Notes under the pieces: generated by a model
The model's input: the letters and a program-made list of their open reading frames with translations, nothing else
The model's database searches: none
Told to the model about the DNA's origin: nothing
Position numbers and translations under genes: made by a program
Part shown: in pieces, positions 23,505 through 31,829 of the stretch
Numbering within the stretch: position 1 is the stretch's first letter
Layout: each line of letters begins with the position of its first letter
NCBI RefSeq assembly: GCF_018397995.1
Contig: NZ_BBQH01000027.1
Location: forward strand, 32,791-96,790
Direction of reading: 5' to 3'
From: Rhizomonospora bruguierae
GTDB lineage: Bacteria > Actinomycetota > Actinomycetes > Mycobacteriales > Micromonosporaceae
DNA: 64,000 bases

Positions 23505-24499
23505 CCCGCTACGGCGCCATGTTCGGCCCGGACATCACCTTCCTCGGCGTGCCACCCTGCGATCTGTCGGCGCTTGATGGTCGCGCCGACGTCATCATCC
23601 TCGGCGCACCGTTCGACGGCGGGACCTCGCACCGCCCCGGTACCCGCTTCGGCCCGCAGGCGATCCGCCAGGCGTGCTACCTGCCGCACGACGGTTCCCG
23701 CCCGTCGCTGGCGATGCGGGTGGACGGACTGAAGGACCTGCGCGTCTACGACGCGGGCGACGTGGAGATGTTCGCGGGCGACATCGAGCGCTCGCTCGGC
23801 GCACTGGAGGCGGCGGTGTTCACGGTCGCCGCCGCCGGCGCCATCCCGATCGTCCTCGGCGGCGACCACTCCATCGCCCTCCCCGACGCCACCGGTGTCG
23901 CCCGCCACCACGGACTCGGCCGGGTCAGCCTGGTCCACTTCGACGCGCACGCCGACACCGGGGACGTCGAATTCGGTTCCCTGTACGGCCACGGGCAGCC
24001 CATGCGGCGGCTGATCGAGTCCGGCGCGGTCCGCGGCGACCGGTTCCTCCAAATAGGACTGCGAGGCTACTGGCCCGGCCCGCAGACGCTGGACTGGATG
24101 GCCGGCCAGCGGATGCGCTCGTACGAGATGACCGAGATCGTGGCCCGCGGCCTGGACGAGTGCCTCACCGAGTCGTTCGGCATCGCCACCGACGAGTGCG
24201 AGGGCGTCTTCCTCTCGGTCGACGTGGACGTGGTGGATCCGGGCATGGCCCCCGGCACCGGGACGCCGGAGCCGGGCGGGCTGACGGCGCGGCAGTTGCT
24301 CGACGCGGTCCGCCGCTGCTGCTACGAACTCCCGATCGTCGGGGTGGACGTGGTGGAGGTGGCGCCCCCGTACGACCACGCGGAGATCACCGCGTACCTG
24401 GGCAACCGCGTCGTCCTCGAAGCCCTGTCGGCGATCGCCCGCCGCCGCTCCTCCCTGCCACCCTGGACCCCCACCCAACCCCTCCTCGACAACCGCTAG
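23501..24499 (+). CDS. speB: Agmatinase / ureohydrolase (arginase superfamily)
   Basis: Mn2+-dependent hydrolysis of a guanidino compound to urea plus an amine, most likely agmatine to putrescine; guanidinobutyrase is an alternative. The 332-residue protein has all three metal motifs: GGDHS (His123), HFDAHAD (146-152) and SVDVDVVDPGMAP. EVAPPYD near the C-terminus is also typical. ATG at 23501 overlaps the stop of the broken upstream gene. How ribosomes reach this start now is unclear, because coupling from an intact upstream frame is lost; the C-terminal frame would have to be entered internally. It is convergent with an aldehyde dehydrogenase whose substrate could be its oxidised product. 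Confidence 0.92.
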   Translation: MTRYGAMFGPDITFLGVPPCDLSALDGRADVIILGAPFDGGTSHRPGTRFGPQAIRQACYLPHDGSRPSLAMRVDGLKDLRVYDAGDVEMFAGDIERSLGALEAAVFTVAAAGAIPIVLGGDHSIALPDATGVARHHGLGRVSLVHFDAHADTGDVEFGSLYGHGQPMRRLIESGAVRGDRFLQIGLRGYWPGPQTLDWMAGQRMRSYEMTEIVARGLDECLTESFGIATDECEGVFLSVDVDVVDPGMAPGTGTPEPGGLTARQLLDAVRRCCYELPIVGVDVVEVAPPYDHAEITAYLGNRVVLEALSAIARRRSSLPPWTPTQPLLDNR

Positions 24500-24559
24500 C
24501 CCCTCTCCCCGGTGGGGTGACCGCGGTGCGGCGCTTCGCCAACTCCGCCGAGGTGCTCG

Positions 24560-25996
24560 TCACGCGTCGATCGCGTGCATCACGTGCTTGATCCGGGTGT
24601 AGTCCTCCAGCGAGTACACCGAGAGGTCCTTGCCGTGGCCCGAGTGCTTGAACCCGCCGTGCGGCATCTCCGAGACGAACGGGATGTGCGTGTTCACCCA
24701 GACGCAGCCGAAGTCGAGCTTGCGGGTCATCCGCATGGCGCGCCCGTGGTCCCTCGTCCAGACCGACGCGGCGAGGCCGTACTCGACCCCGTTGGCCCAG
24801 CGGACCGCCTCCTCCTCGTCGGTGAACCTCTGCACGGTGATGACCGGGCCGAAGACCTCCCGCTGGATGATCTCGTCCTGCTGGCGGAGCCCGGAGACGA
24901 CCGTCGGCGCGTAGAAGTACCCCCGCTCGCCGACCCGGGCGCCGCCGGTGTGCAACTCGGCGTGGTCGGGCAGCCGGTCCACGAAGCCGCTGACCCGGGC
25001 GAGTTGGGTGGCGTTGTTGAGCGGGCCGTACCGCACGTCCTCGTCGTCAGGGGCGCCGGTGCGGGTGTTGCGCGCCTGCTCGGTCAGCGCCGCGACGAGG
25101 TCGTCGTACAGGCCGGGCGCGGCCAGGACCCGGGTGGCGGCGGTGCAGTCCTGCCCGGCGTTGAAGTACCCGCCGACCGCCAGCGCCTCGGCGGCGGCGG
25201 CGAGGTCGGCGTCGTCGAAGATCACCGCGGGCGCCTTGCCGCCCAGTTCGAGGTGGGTGCGCTTGAGGTCGGGCGCGGCGGCGGCCGCCACCGCCATGCC
25301 GGCCCGGGTGGAACCGGTGATCGAGACGAGCTGCGGGGTCGGGTGCGCGACCAGGGAGCGGCCGGTGTCCCGGTCCCCGCACACCACGTTGAACACGCCC
25401 GGCGGCAGGAACTCGGCGGCGATCTCCGCGAGCAGCAGCGTCGACACCGGCGTGGTGTCGGACGGCTTGAGTACCACGGTGTTGCCGGCGGCGAGCGCGG
25501 GGGCGATCTTCCAGATCGCCATCATCAGCGGGTAGTTCCACGGCGTGACCTGGGCGCAGACGCCGATCGGCTCGCGCCGCACGTAGGACTCGTGCCCCGC
25601 CAGGTAGCCGCCGGCGGAGCGGCCCTCGAGCAGGCGGGCGGCGCCGGCGAAGAAGCGCAGTTCGTCCACGCAGGGCGGCAGTTCCTCGTCCGCGGTCAGC
25701 CGCCGCGGCTTGCCGGTGTTGCGCACCTCCGCGTCGACCAGGTCGGCGGCGCGCGCCTCCACCGCGTCGGCGAACTTCAGCAGCACTCGCTGCCGCTCCG
25801 CGGGGGTCGCGCCGGCCCAGCCCTCGAACGCCGCGCCGGCCGCGCGCATGGCCGAATCGACGTCCCGTGGACCGGACACCGGCGCGCTGGCGAACACCTC
25901 GCCGGTGGACGGGTCGATGAGGTCGGCGTACCCGCCGTCCACCGGCGCCACGAAATCACCGTTCACGAAGTTGCGCAGGGCCTGCTTCTCGCCCAT
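24560..25996 (-). CDS. Gamma-aminobutyraldehyde (betaine-aldehyde-like) dehydrogenase
   Basis: NAD-dependent oxidation of an amino-aldehyde, in context 4-aminobutanal to GABA. The 478-residue chain is a full aldehyde dehydrogenase: TPWNYPLMMAIWKIAPALAAG at 151-171, general base Glu250 in LELGGKAP, nucleophile Cys284 in GQDCTAATR, and EVFGPVITV. KHSGHGKDLSVYSLEDYTRIKH at the end is typical of the aminobutyraldehyde group. ATG at 25996 is preferred over upstream in-frame starts because the conserved protein begins there. It is divergent from a second aldehyde dehydrogenase with 98 bp between the starts, and both probably share one regulatory region. Confidence 0.93.
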   Translation of the reverse strand: MGEKQALRNFVNGDFVAPVDGGYADLIDPSTGEVFASAPVSGPRDVDSAMRAAGAAFEGWAGATPAERQRVLLKFADAVEARAADLVDAEVRNTGKPRRLTADEELPPCVDELRFFAGAARLLEGRSAGGYLAGHESYVRREPIGVCAQVTPWNYPLMMAIWKIAPALAAGNTVVLKPSDTTPVSTLLLAEIAAEFLPPGVFNVVCGDRDTGRSLVAHPTPQLVSITGSTRAGMAVAAAAAPDLKRTHLELGGKAPAVIFDDADLAAAAEALAVGGYFNAGQDCTAATRVLAAPGLYDDLVAALTEQARNTRTGAPDDEDVRYGPLNNATQLARVSGFVDRLPDHAELHTGGARVGERGYFYAPTVVSGLRQQDEIIQREVFGPVITVQRFTDEEEAVRWANGVEYGLAASVWTRDHGRAMRMTRKLDFGCVWVNTHIPFVSEMPHGGFKHSGHGKDLSVYSLEDYTRIKHVMHAIDA

Positions 25997-26048
25997 CAAC
26001 GTCCCCCTGTACCACCGTGGTCCTCGGTAACGGGCCATCCTCGCCACT

Positions 26049-26057
26049 AAATCCGTA
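26049..26057. promoter_or_regulatory. AAATCCGTA motif between the divergent aldehyde dehydrogenases
   Basis: The 9-mer AAATCCGTA is identical to 22102-22110 in the aminotransferase promoter region. In DNA this GC-rich such an AT-rich match is unlikely by chance in two short promoter regions of one pathway. Candidate Lrp-type operator. Confidence 0.35.
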
Positions 26058-26094
26058 CGACACAAGGCCGAGTGCGACGGTTTACGCTGCGTGT

Positions 26095-27516
26095 ATGGAG
26101 ACCACCCCCTTCTGGCTCGCGGGTGAACCCGCGCACGGCGAGGACGCCGTCAGGGTGACCCACCCGTCCGACGGCTCTCTAGTCGGCACCACCACCAACG
26201 CGACCGAAGCGCAGGTCGAGCGCGCCGTCGCGGCGGCGCACGCCGCCGCGCCCGGGTTCGCCGCGCTGCCCGCCAGCGCCCGCGCCGCCGCCCTGGACCA
26301 CGTCTCCCGCCGCCTCGCCGAGCGGGCCGGCGAGATCGCCCGGCTCATCACCGGCGAGAACGGCAAGCCGCCCCGCTGGGCCGCCGCCGAGGTGGCCCGG
26401 GCCGCCTCCACGTTCCGCTGGGCGGCCGAGGAGGCGCGCCGCTTCTCCGGCGACCTCCAGCGCCTCGACACCGACCCGGCCGCCGCCGGCCGGATCGCCG
26501 TGGTGCGCCGCTTCCCGCGCGGCCCCGTCCTCGGCATCAGCCCATTCAACTTCCCGCTGAACCTGGTCGCGCACAAGGTCGCGCCGGCCGTCGCGGTGGG
26601 CGCGCCGATCATCGTCAAGCCGGCGCCCGCCACCCCGCTGACCGCGCTGCTGCTCGGCGGGATCCTGGCCGAGACCGACCTGCCGCCCGGCGCCTTCTCC
26701 GTCCTTCCGCTGCCGAACGACCGCGCCGCCGCGCTGGTCCGGGAGCCCCGCCTGCCGGTGGTCTCGTTCACCGGCTCCGGGCCGGTCGGCGCCGCCATCC
26801 GGGCCGCCGTCCCGCACAAGCACGTCACGCTCGAACTCGGCGGCAACGCCGCCGCCCTGCTCTGCGCCGACTGGTCCAGCCCCGAGGATCTCGCGTTCGC
26901 CGCGGCGCGCATCGCCACCTTCGCCAACTACCAGGCCGGCCAGAGTTGCATCGCGGTCCAGCGGGTGTACGTGCACCAGTCGCTGTACGACGAGTTTCTG
27001 CCGCGCCTGGTGGCGGCGGTCGAGGCGCTGGACCCGGCGGGCGACGTCGGCCCGCTGATCTCGGCGGCGGCGGCCGAGCGGGTCCGGTCCTGGGTGGACG
27101 AGGCGGTCGCCGCCGGCGCGCGCGTGGCGACCGGCGGCCACCGGGCGGGCTCCACCTACCGGCCCACGGTGCTGACCGGGGTGCCGCCCACCGCCAAGGT
27201 GGTCACCGAGGAGGTCTTCGGCCCGGTCCTGGCCGTCTCGCCGGTCTCCGACGACACCGCCGGTCTCGCCGCGATCAACGACTCGGCGTACGGGCTCCAG
27301 GCGGGCGTGTTCACCCACCGGCTGGACGTGGCGTTCACCGCGCACCGCACGCTGGAGGTCGGCGGCGTCATCGTCGGGGACGTGCCCTCGTACCGGGCCG
27401 ACCAGATGCCGTACGGCGGCGTGAAGGGCTCCGGCGCCGGCCGGGAGGGGGTCCGCAGCGCCATGGAGGACTACACCGAACCCCGCGTCCTGGTCCTGAC
27501 CGGCCTGGAGCTGTAG
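26095..27516 (+). CDS. Aldehyde dehydrogenase family protein (possible succinate-semialdehyde dehydrogenase)
   Basis: A 473-residue NAD(P)-dependent aldehyde dehydrogenase. Motifs: ISPFNFPLNLVAHK at 148-161, FTGSGPVG near 225-232, general base Glu247 in LELGGNAA, nucleophile Cys285 in GQSCIAVQR, EEVFGPVLAV and the C-terminal YGGVKGSGAGREG. The short insertion pattern and SCIAVQRVYVH resemble lactaldehyde, phosphonoacetaldehyde and succinate-semialdehyde types. In this block the last would complete putrescine to succinate, but substrate is inferred from context only. ATG at 26095 is used. It is divergent from the aminobutyraldehyde dehydrogenase, sharing a 98-bp region with an AAATCCGTA motif. 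Confidence 0.88.
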   Translation: METTPFWLAGEPAHGEDAVRVTHPSDGSLVGTTTNATEAQVERAVAAAHAAAPGFAALPASARAAALDHVSRRLAERAGEIARLITGENGKPPRWAAAEVARAASTFRWAAEEARRFSGDLQRLDTDPAAAGRIAVVRRFPRGPVLGISPFNFPLNLVAHKVAPAVAVGAPIIVKPAPATPLTALLLGGILAETDLPPGAFSVLPLPNDRAAALVREPRLPVVSFTGSGPVGAAIRAAVPHKHVTLELGGNAAALLCADWSSPEDLAFAAARIATFANYQAGQSCIAVQRVYVHQSLYDEFLPRLVAAVEALDPAGDVGPLISAAAAERVRSWVDEAVAAGARVATGGHRAGSTYRPTVLTGVPPTAKVVTEEVFGPVLAVSPVSDDTAGLAAINDSAYGLQAGVFTHRLDVAFTAHRTLEVGGVIVGDVPSYRADQMPYGGVKGSGAGREGVRSAMEDYTEPRVLVLTGLEL

Positions 27517-27703
27517 CGGCGGACCCCGGCGGGACGCCACCGGCCCGGCTCCTGGGGCCGCTGAGGGCCCTGTCGGGTCGCGGTACCGGTGAGGGCGTCA
27601 AGTCGACGTTTCCGTGCTTCTCGATCTAGCCTGACGCGGACGAACGACGACGATGCCGGGCGGGTACGCGGCGGCCGGGCGCGGCGAGGACGGCGAGGTG
27701 GGC

Positions 27704-28804
27704 ATGGCGGCGAGGCGGGCGGTGGCCTGGTGTGCGGCGGTGTTGCTGCCGGTGGCCGGCATCGTGGGGCTGGCCGCGGGGCCGGCGGCGGCGGACGGGG
27801 ACGAGGTGCGCCTGCGGGCGCCGGGCAGTTTCACCGCCGGCGGGTCGCCGGGTTCGGTGACGGTGACCATCAAGCGCAAGTCCCGGGGCTGCGTGCTGGC
27901 GCAGGCCACGCTCGTGCTGGCGAAGCCCGGATTGACCGCGGAGCAGGTGCGGGTCGAGGTGGCGCGCAACGGCCGATGGCAGTCGACGGGGGCGCGGCAG
28001 GCCGGCGACGGCACGGTGGCGGCCGGTCCGATCGGCACCGAGCGGGAGCCGCTGTGCAAGGGCGACGCCTCGATCCGGTTCCGGGTGGCACTGGCGGGTG
28101 GCGTGACGAACGGGCAGGTGAGGCTGACCGGCGCGGCGGCCGGCAGCGGCGCGGTCCTGGGGCAGGATTCCAGGACGGCGCGGGTGCGCGGCGGTGCCGC
28201 CGCCGAGGCCACGAGCCCGCCCGCGCCGACGCTGTCGCCGACCCCCGAGGTGGAGGAGCCGGCGCCGGCGCCGGCGGAAACGCCGCCCGCGGTGACGGCG
28301 CCGGCCGCGGGGCCCTCGAACGGGTCGTCCAGCGGGGGGTTCGGCCTCGTGGGCGCGCTGGTGATGGTGCTCGGCGGCGTGCTGGTGGCGCTTGGCGTGG
28401 CGATCCTGCTCTTCCTCCTCCGTCGCTCCCGGCGCGAGGGCGGCGATAACTCAGACAACAAGGCTGCCGGCACGGTTTACGGCACCCCGGCCACCTACGG
28501 TGCCGCCGCGGACTACGGCCCCACCCCCGGCTACAACACCAAACACGGCCACGGCGCCACCCCGGGCTACGACACCACCCCGGGCTACAACACCACGCAG
28601 GTGTACGGCGGCACGCAAGGCGGCGGCAATTCGGGCTACAACGCCGCCCCGGGCCGCCACGACGCCACGCAGGTGTACGGCGGCGGCGGCCGCGACGCCG
28701 GGGAGACCACGAGCCTGCCCGGCTACCCCGGCGCCGAGGGGAACCCGCCGCCCCCGCCAGCGGGCACCGACCACACGCGACCCTTTCCGATCCACCGCGA
28801 CTGA
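27704..28804 (+). CDS. Secreted, membrane-anchored surface protein with Tyr/Gly/Thr-repeat tail
   Basis: Function not recognised. From ATG 27704 (preceded by GGCGAGGTGGGC) the 366-residue product has a signal peptide (RRAVAWCAAVLLPVAGIVGLAAGPAAA). A beta-rich extracellular domain with two cysteines (GCVLAQ, PLCKGD) follows, then a Pro/Ala/Glu linker, one transmembrane helix (LVGALVMVLGGVLVALGVAILLFLL) and basic RRSRRE. The cytoplasmic tail has imperfect TPGYNTT/YGGTQ repeats. The layout is that of a type I membrane protein with a low-complexity tail. An ATG at 27653 would add 17 residues but has no ribosome site. It lies between the polyamine block and manB, on the same strand, without clear linkage. 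Confidence 0.78.
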   Translation: MAARRAVAWCAAVLLPVAGIVGLAAGPAAADGDEVRLRAPGSFTAGGSPGSVTVTIKRKSRGCVLAQATLVLAKPGLTAEQVRVEVARNGRWQSTGARQAGDGTVAAGPIGTEREPLCKGDASIRFRVALAGGVTNGQVRLTGAAAGSGAVLGQDSRTARVRGGAAAEATSPPAPTLSPTPEVEEPAPAPAETPPAVTAPAAGPSNGSSSGGFGLVGALVMVLGGVLVALGVAILLFLLRRSRREGGDNSDNKAAGTVYGTPATYGAAADYGPTPGYNTKHGHGATPGYDTTPGYNTTQVYGGTQGGGNSGYNAAPGRHDATQVYGGGGRDAGETTSLPGYPGAEGNPPPPPAGTDHTRPFPIHRD

Positions 28805-28933
28805 ACCGGGACCAGCCCGGATGGGCGCTGGGCACCGTCACCGGGTGCGCCCCGGCGGCTCGCTTGTAGTCTGAGCGTGACCGGCCGGCGGGTTGCGGTC
28901 GACGGCTGACCTGTGCGTGAGGAGAGCGGACCA

Positions 28934-30325
28934 GTGGCAGACCTGTCCGGGATCGTGAAGGCGTACGACGTCCGCGGTACCGTCCCCGACGAGCTGAACG
29001 ACGACGTGGCGAAGGCGCTCGGCGCCGCGTTCGTGGCCACGCTGCGGGGCGGTGGCGAGGACGTCGGCCGGATCGTGGTGGCGCACGACATGCGGGAGTC
29101 GTCGCCGGTGCTGGTCGAGTCGTTCATCGCCGGCGCCAACGCGGCCGGCGCCACGGTGCTGAACGCCGCACTGGGCTCCACCGACATGCTGTACTACGCG
29201 TCCGGCGCGCTGGACCTGCCGGGCGCCATGTTCACCGCCAGCCACAACCCGGCCCAGTACAACGGCATCAAGCTGTGCCGGGCGGGTGCCCGCCCGATCG
29301 GGCAGGACAGCGGGCTGGCGGAGATCCGGTCCCGGGCGGAGGCGCTGCTGGACAGCGGCGAGCTGGCCGACGCCCGCCCCGCGGAGGGCAACGAGAAGCA
29401 CGAGTTGCTGGCCGACTACGCGGCACACCTGCGCACGCTGGTGGATCTGTCCGGCATCCGACACCTGAAGGTGGTGGTGGACGCCGGCAACGGGATGGGC
29501 GGGTACACGGTGCCGACCGTGCTGGGCGACGCGAAGCTGCCGGCCCTGCCGCTGGAGATCGTCCCGATGTACTTCGAACTGGACGGCTCGTTCCCGAACC
29601 ACGAGGCCAACCCGCTGGACCCGAAGAACATCGCGGACCTGCAGCGCGCGGTCCGCGAGCACGGCGCGGACATCGGCCTGGCCTTCGACGGCGACGCGGA
29701 CCGCTGCTTCGTGATCGACGAGCGGGGCGAGGCGGTGTCGCCGTCGGCGATCACGGCGCTGGTGGCGACCCGCGAGCTGGGCAAGCACCCCAACTCCGTG
29801 GTGATCCACAACCTGATCACCTCGCGCGCGGTCCCCGAGATCATCGCCGAGGCGGGTGGCGAGCCGGTCCGCAGCCGGGTCGGGCACTCGTTCATCAAGG
29901 CGGAGATGGCCCGCACGAACGCGGTGTTCGGCGGGGAGCACTCGGCGCACTACTACTTCCGGGACTTCTGGTTCGCCGACACGGGCATGCTCGCGGCGAT
30001 CCACGTGCTGGCCGCGCTGGGCTCGCAGGAGCGGCCGCTGTCCGAACTGGTCGACCTGTACGAGCGGTACGTCGCCTCCGGCGAGATCAACACCCCGGTC
30101 TCGGATCAGGGCGGCAAGCTGGCGCAGGTCAAGTCGCAGCTCGGCGGGGCGGACGGCGCCGAGGTGGACGAGTTGGACGGGCTGACCGTCAGCTTCTCGG
30201 ACGGCGCCTGGCTGAACATCCGCCCGTCCAACACTGAGCCGCTGCTGCGGCTGAACGTCGAAGGCCCCAGCCAGGAGCGGATGGCCGAACTGCGGGACCG
30301 GGCCCTGGCCGTCATCCGGGACTGA
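28934..30325 (+). CDS. manB: Phosphomannomutase/phosphoglucomutase
   Basis: Interconverts mannose-6-phosphate and mannose-1-phosphate (and often the glucose analogues), feeding GDP-mannose synthesis. The 463-residue protein has the phosphoserine loop TASHNPAQYNG (Ser103), the Mg-binding DGDADRC, the sugar loop GEHSAHYYF and the phosphate-binding RPSNTEPLLRLNVE. It is complete. GTG at 28934 follows GAGGAGAGCGGACCA. It heads a block with the Trm112-like gene, SIS isomerase, CDF transporter and manA on the same strand; a hairpin at 30357 separates it from the rest. Confidence 0.95.
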   Translation: MADLSGIVKAYDVRGTVPDELNDDVAKALGAAFVATLRGGGEDVGRIVVAHDMRESSPVLVESFIAGANAAGATVLNAALGSTDMLYYASGALDLPGAMFTASHNPAQYNGIKLCRAGARPIGQDSGLAEIRSRAEALLDSGELADARPAEGNEKHELLADYAAHLRTLVDLSGIRHLKVVVDAGNGMGGYTVPTVLGDAKLPALPLEIVPMYFELDGSFPNHEANPLDPKNIADLQRAVREHGADIGLAFDGDADRCFVIDERGEAVSPSAITALVATRELGKHPNSVVIHNLITSRAVPEIIAEAGGEPVRSRVGHSFIKAEMARTNAVFGGEHSAHYYFRDFWFADTGMLAAIHVLAALGSQERPLSELVDLYERYVASGEINTPVSDQGGKLAQVKSQLGGADGAEVDELDGLTVSFSDGAWLNIRPSNTEPLLRLNVEGPSQERMAELRDRALAVIRD

Positions 30326-30356
30326 CCGGCACCGCTCCCCGTATTCGTTAAGATCA

Positions 30357-30384
30357 GCCCCGCCGCCGCGCTGAGCCGCGGGGC
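30357..30384 (+). terminator. Hairpin between manB and the Trm112-like gene
   Basis: GCCCCGC (30357-30363) pairs with GCGGGGC (30378-30384). It may attenuate readthrough; the downstream genes could still be served by a promoter near the TAAGAT just before it. Confidence 0.4.
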
Positions 30385-30441
30385 GCCGGCGGCGTGACAG
30401 GGCCGGCAGCTTCGAGCCCGCCGGTAGGAAAGGAGTACCCC

Positions 30442-30624
30442 GTGTCCCTGGATCCGCAACTGCTGGAGATCCTCGCGTGCCCGGACACCCACCACGCGCC
30501 GCTGACCTACGACCCGGCCGCGCAGGCGCTCACCTGCACCGAGTGCGGCCTGATCTTCGAGGTCCGGGACGGCATCCCGGTGCTGCTGCTGGATGAGGCG
30601 AGGCGGCCGGAGGAGCGCGTCTGA
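30442..30624 (+). CDS. Trm112-family zinc-ribbon protein
   Basis: A 60-residue protein of the Trm112/YcaR family, small scaffolds that bind and activate partner enzymes such as methyltransferases. It shows the pattern LLEILACPDTHHAPLTY followed by LTCTECGLIFEVRDGIPVLLLDEA. Cys14 and the CTEC pair are present, but the second cysteine of the first knuckle is replaced (CPDTHH), so zinc binding may be partial or use histidine. GTG at 30442 follows AAAGGAGTACCCC. Its TGA overlaps the ATG of the SIS gene (TGATG), indicating coupling. The bacterial role next to phosphosugar enzymes is not known. Confidence 0.88.
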   Translation: MSLDPQLLEILACPDTHHAPLTYDPAAQALTCTECGLIFEVRDGIPVLLLDEARRPEERV

Positions 30625-31829
30625 TGGCGAACCCGGTGGACGGGACCGCCGGCCTGCGCGGGCACCGGGAGATCGACGAGCGCCTGCTGGACGAACCGGC
30701 GGCGCTTGAGGCCAGCGACCCGGGCGGGATGCTGCGGGCCACCGCGTCGGCCGGTGCGCAGGTGCGGGAGAGCGCGGCGCTGGCCGCCGAGGCGAGCCTG
30801 ACCTCCCTGGTCGACGAGGGCCGTCCGCGCGCCGTGGTGATCGCGGGCGTGGGCACCGCCGCGCGCACCGGCGACGTGCTGGCGACGGTCGCGGGTCCCC
30901 GCTGCCCGGTACCCGTGATCGCGCATCGCAGCGCGGGCGTACCCGGTTGGGTGACGGCCGCGGACGTGGTGATCGCCGTGTCCGCGAGCGGGCGCAGCCC
31001 GGAGGCGCTGGGCGCCGCCGAGGCCGCCGCCCGGCGCGGCGCCCGGCTGGTCGCGGTCGGCGCCCCGGACTCCCCGTTGCAGTCGGTGGCGGAGCGCGCC
31101 CGCGCGCCGTTCATCCCGGTGCCGCGCCGCGCTCCGGCCCGCGCGAGCCTGTGGAGCCTGATCCCGCCGGTGCTGCTGGCCGGCCGCACGCTCGGACTGC
31201 TGAAGGTCAACGAGGCGGATTTCGCGGAGACCGCCACCCGGTTGGACGCGGACGCCGACCGCTGCCGGCCCACCGCCGAGTCGTTCGTCAACCCGGCCAA
31301 GTCGCTGGCCCTGGACCTGGGCGGTTCCGTCCCGGTGGTCTGGGGCTCGTCACCGCTGGCCACGCTGGCGGCCCGCCGCTTCGCCGACGTGCTGTCCGCG
31401 AACGCCCGGTACCCGGTGGTGGCGGGCGCGCTGGGTGAGGCCGGCCGCGGCCGGGTGGGCCTGCTGGACGGCGTGTTCGGCGGGCTGGTCGAGGCGGGCC
31501 GGGACATCTTCGCCGACCCGCAGGAGAGCGGGACCGGCCCGACCCGGATGCGGCTGGTGCTGCTGCGCGACGGCGGCCTGGCGGACGAGACGGAGGAGGC
31601 GGAGCGGCTCGCCGTCGAGGAGCGCCGGGCCGACGCGGTGCAGACCCTGGCGGAGCGGCGCGGGGTGCGGGTCAGCGTGGTGACCGCGGAGGGCGGTTCG
31701 CCGCTGGAGCGGCTGGCCTCGCTGATGGCGGTGCCCGACTTCGCCTCGATCTACCTGGCCATGGCGCACGGACTGGACCCGATGGCGGTGCCCGCCATCA
31801 CCGAGATGAAGGAACTCAGCCAAGCATGA
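30624..31829 (+). CDS. SIS-domain phosphosugar isomerase-like protein
   Basis: The 401-residue protein has a sugar-isomerase (SIS) fold: AVVIAGVGTAARTGDVLAT, then VVIAVSASGRSPEALGAAEA as the phosphosugar-binding Ser loop. A C-terminal half resembles the bacterial phosphoglucose/phosphomannose isomerase C-domain. A bifunctional glucose/mannose-6-phosphate isomerase activity is possible, which would overlap manA three genes downstream; the substrate is not certain. It is the equivalent of Rv3256c between manB and manA in mycobacteria. The start (ATG 30624) overlaps the Trm112-like stop and its own stop overlaps the CDF start (ATGA), so the three are translationally coupled. Confidence 0.87.
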   Translation: MANPVDGTAGLRGHREIDERLLDEPAALEASDPGGMLRATASAGAQVRESAALAAEASLTSLVDEGRPRAVVIAGVGTAARTGDVLATVAGPRCPVPVIAHRSAGVPGWVTAADVVIAVSASGRSPEALGAAEAAARRGARLVAVGAPDSPLQSVAERARAPFIPVPRRAPARASLWSLIPPVLLAGRTLGLLKVNEADFAETATRLDADADRCRPTAESFVNPAKSLALDLGGSVPVVWGSSPLATLAARRFADVLSANARYPVVAGALGEAGRGRVGLLDGVFGGLVEAGRDIFADPQESGTGPTRMRLVLLRDGGLADETEEAERLAVEERRADAVQTLAERRGVRVSVVTAEGGSPLERLASLMAVPDFASIYLAMAHGLDPMAVPAITEMKELSQA

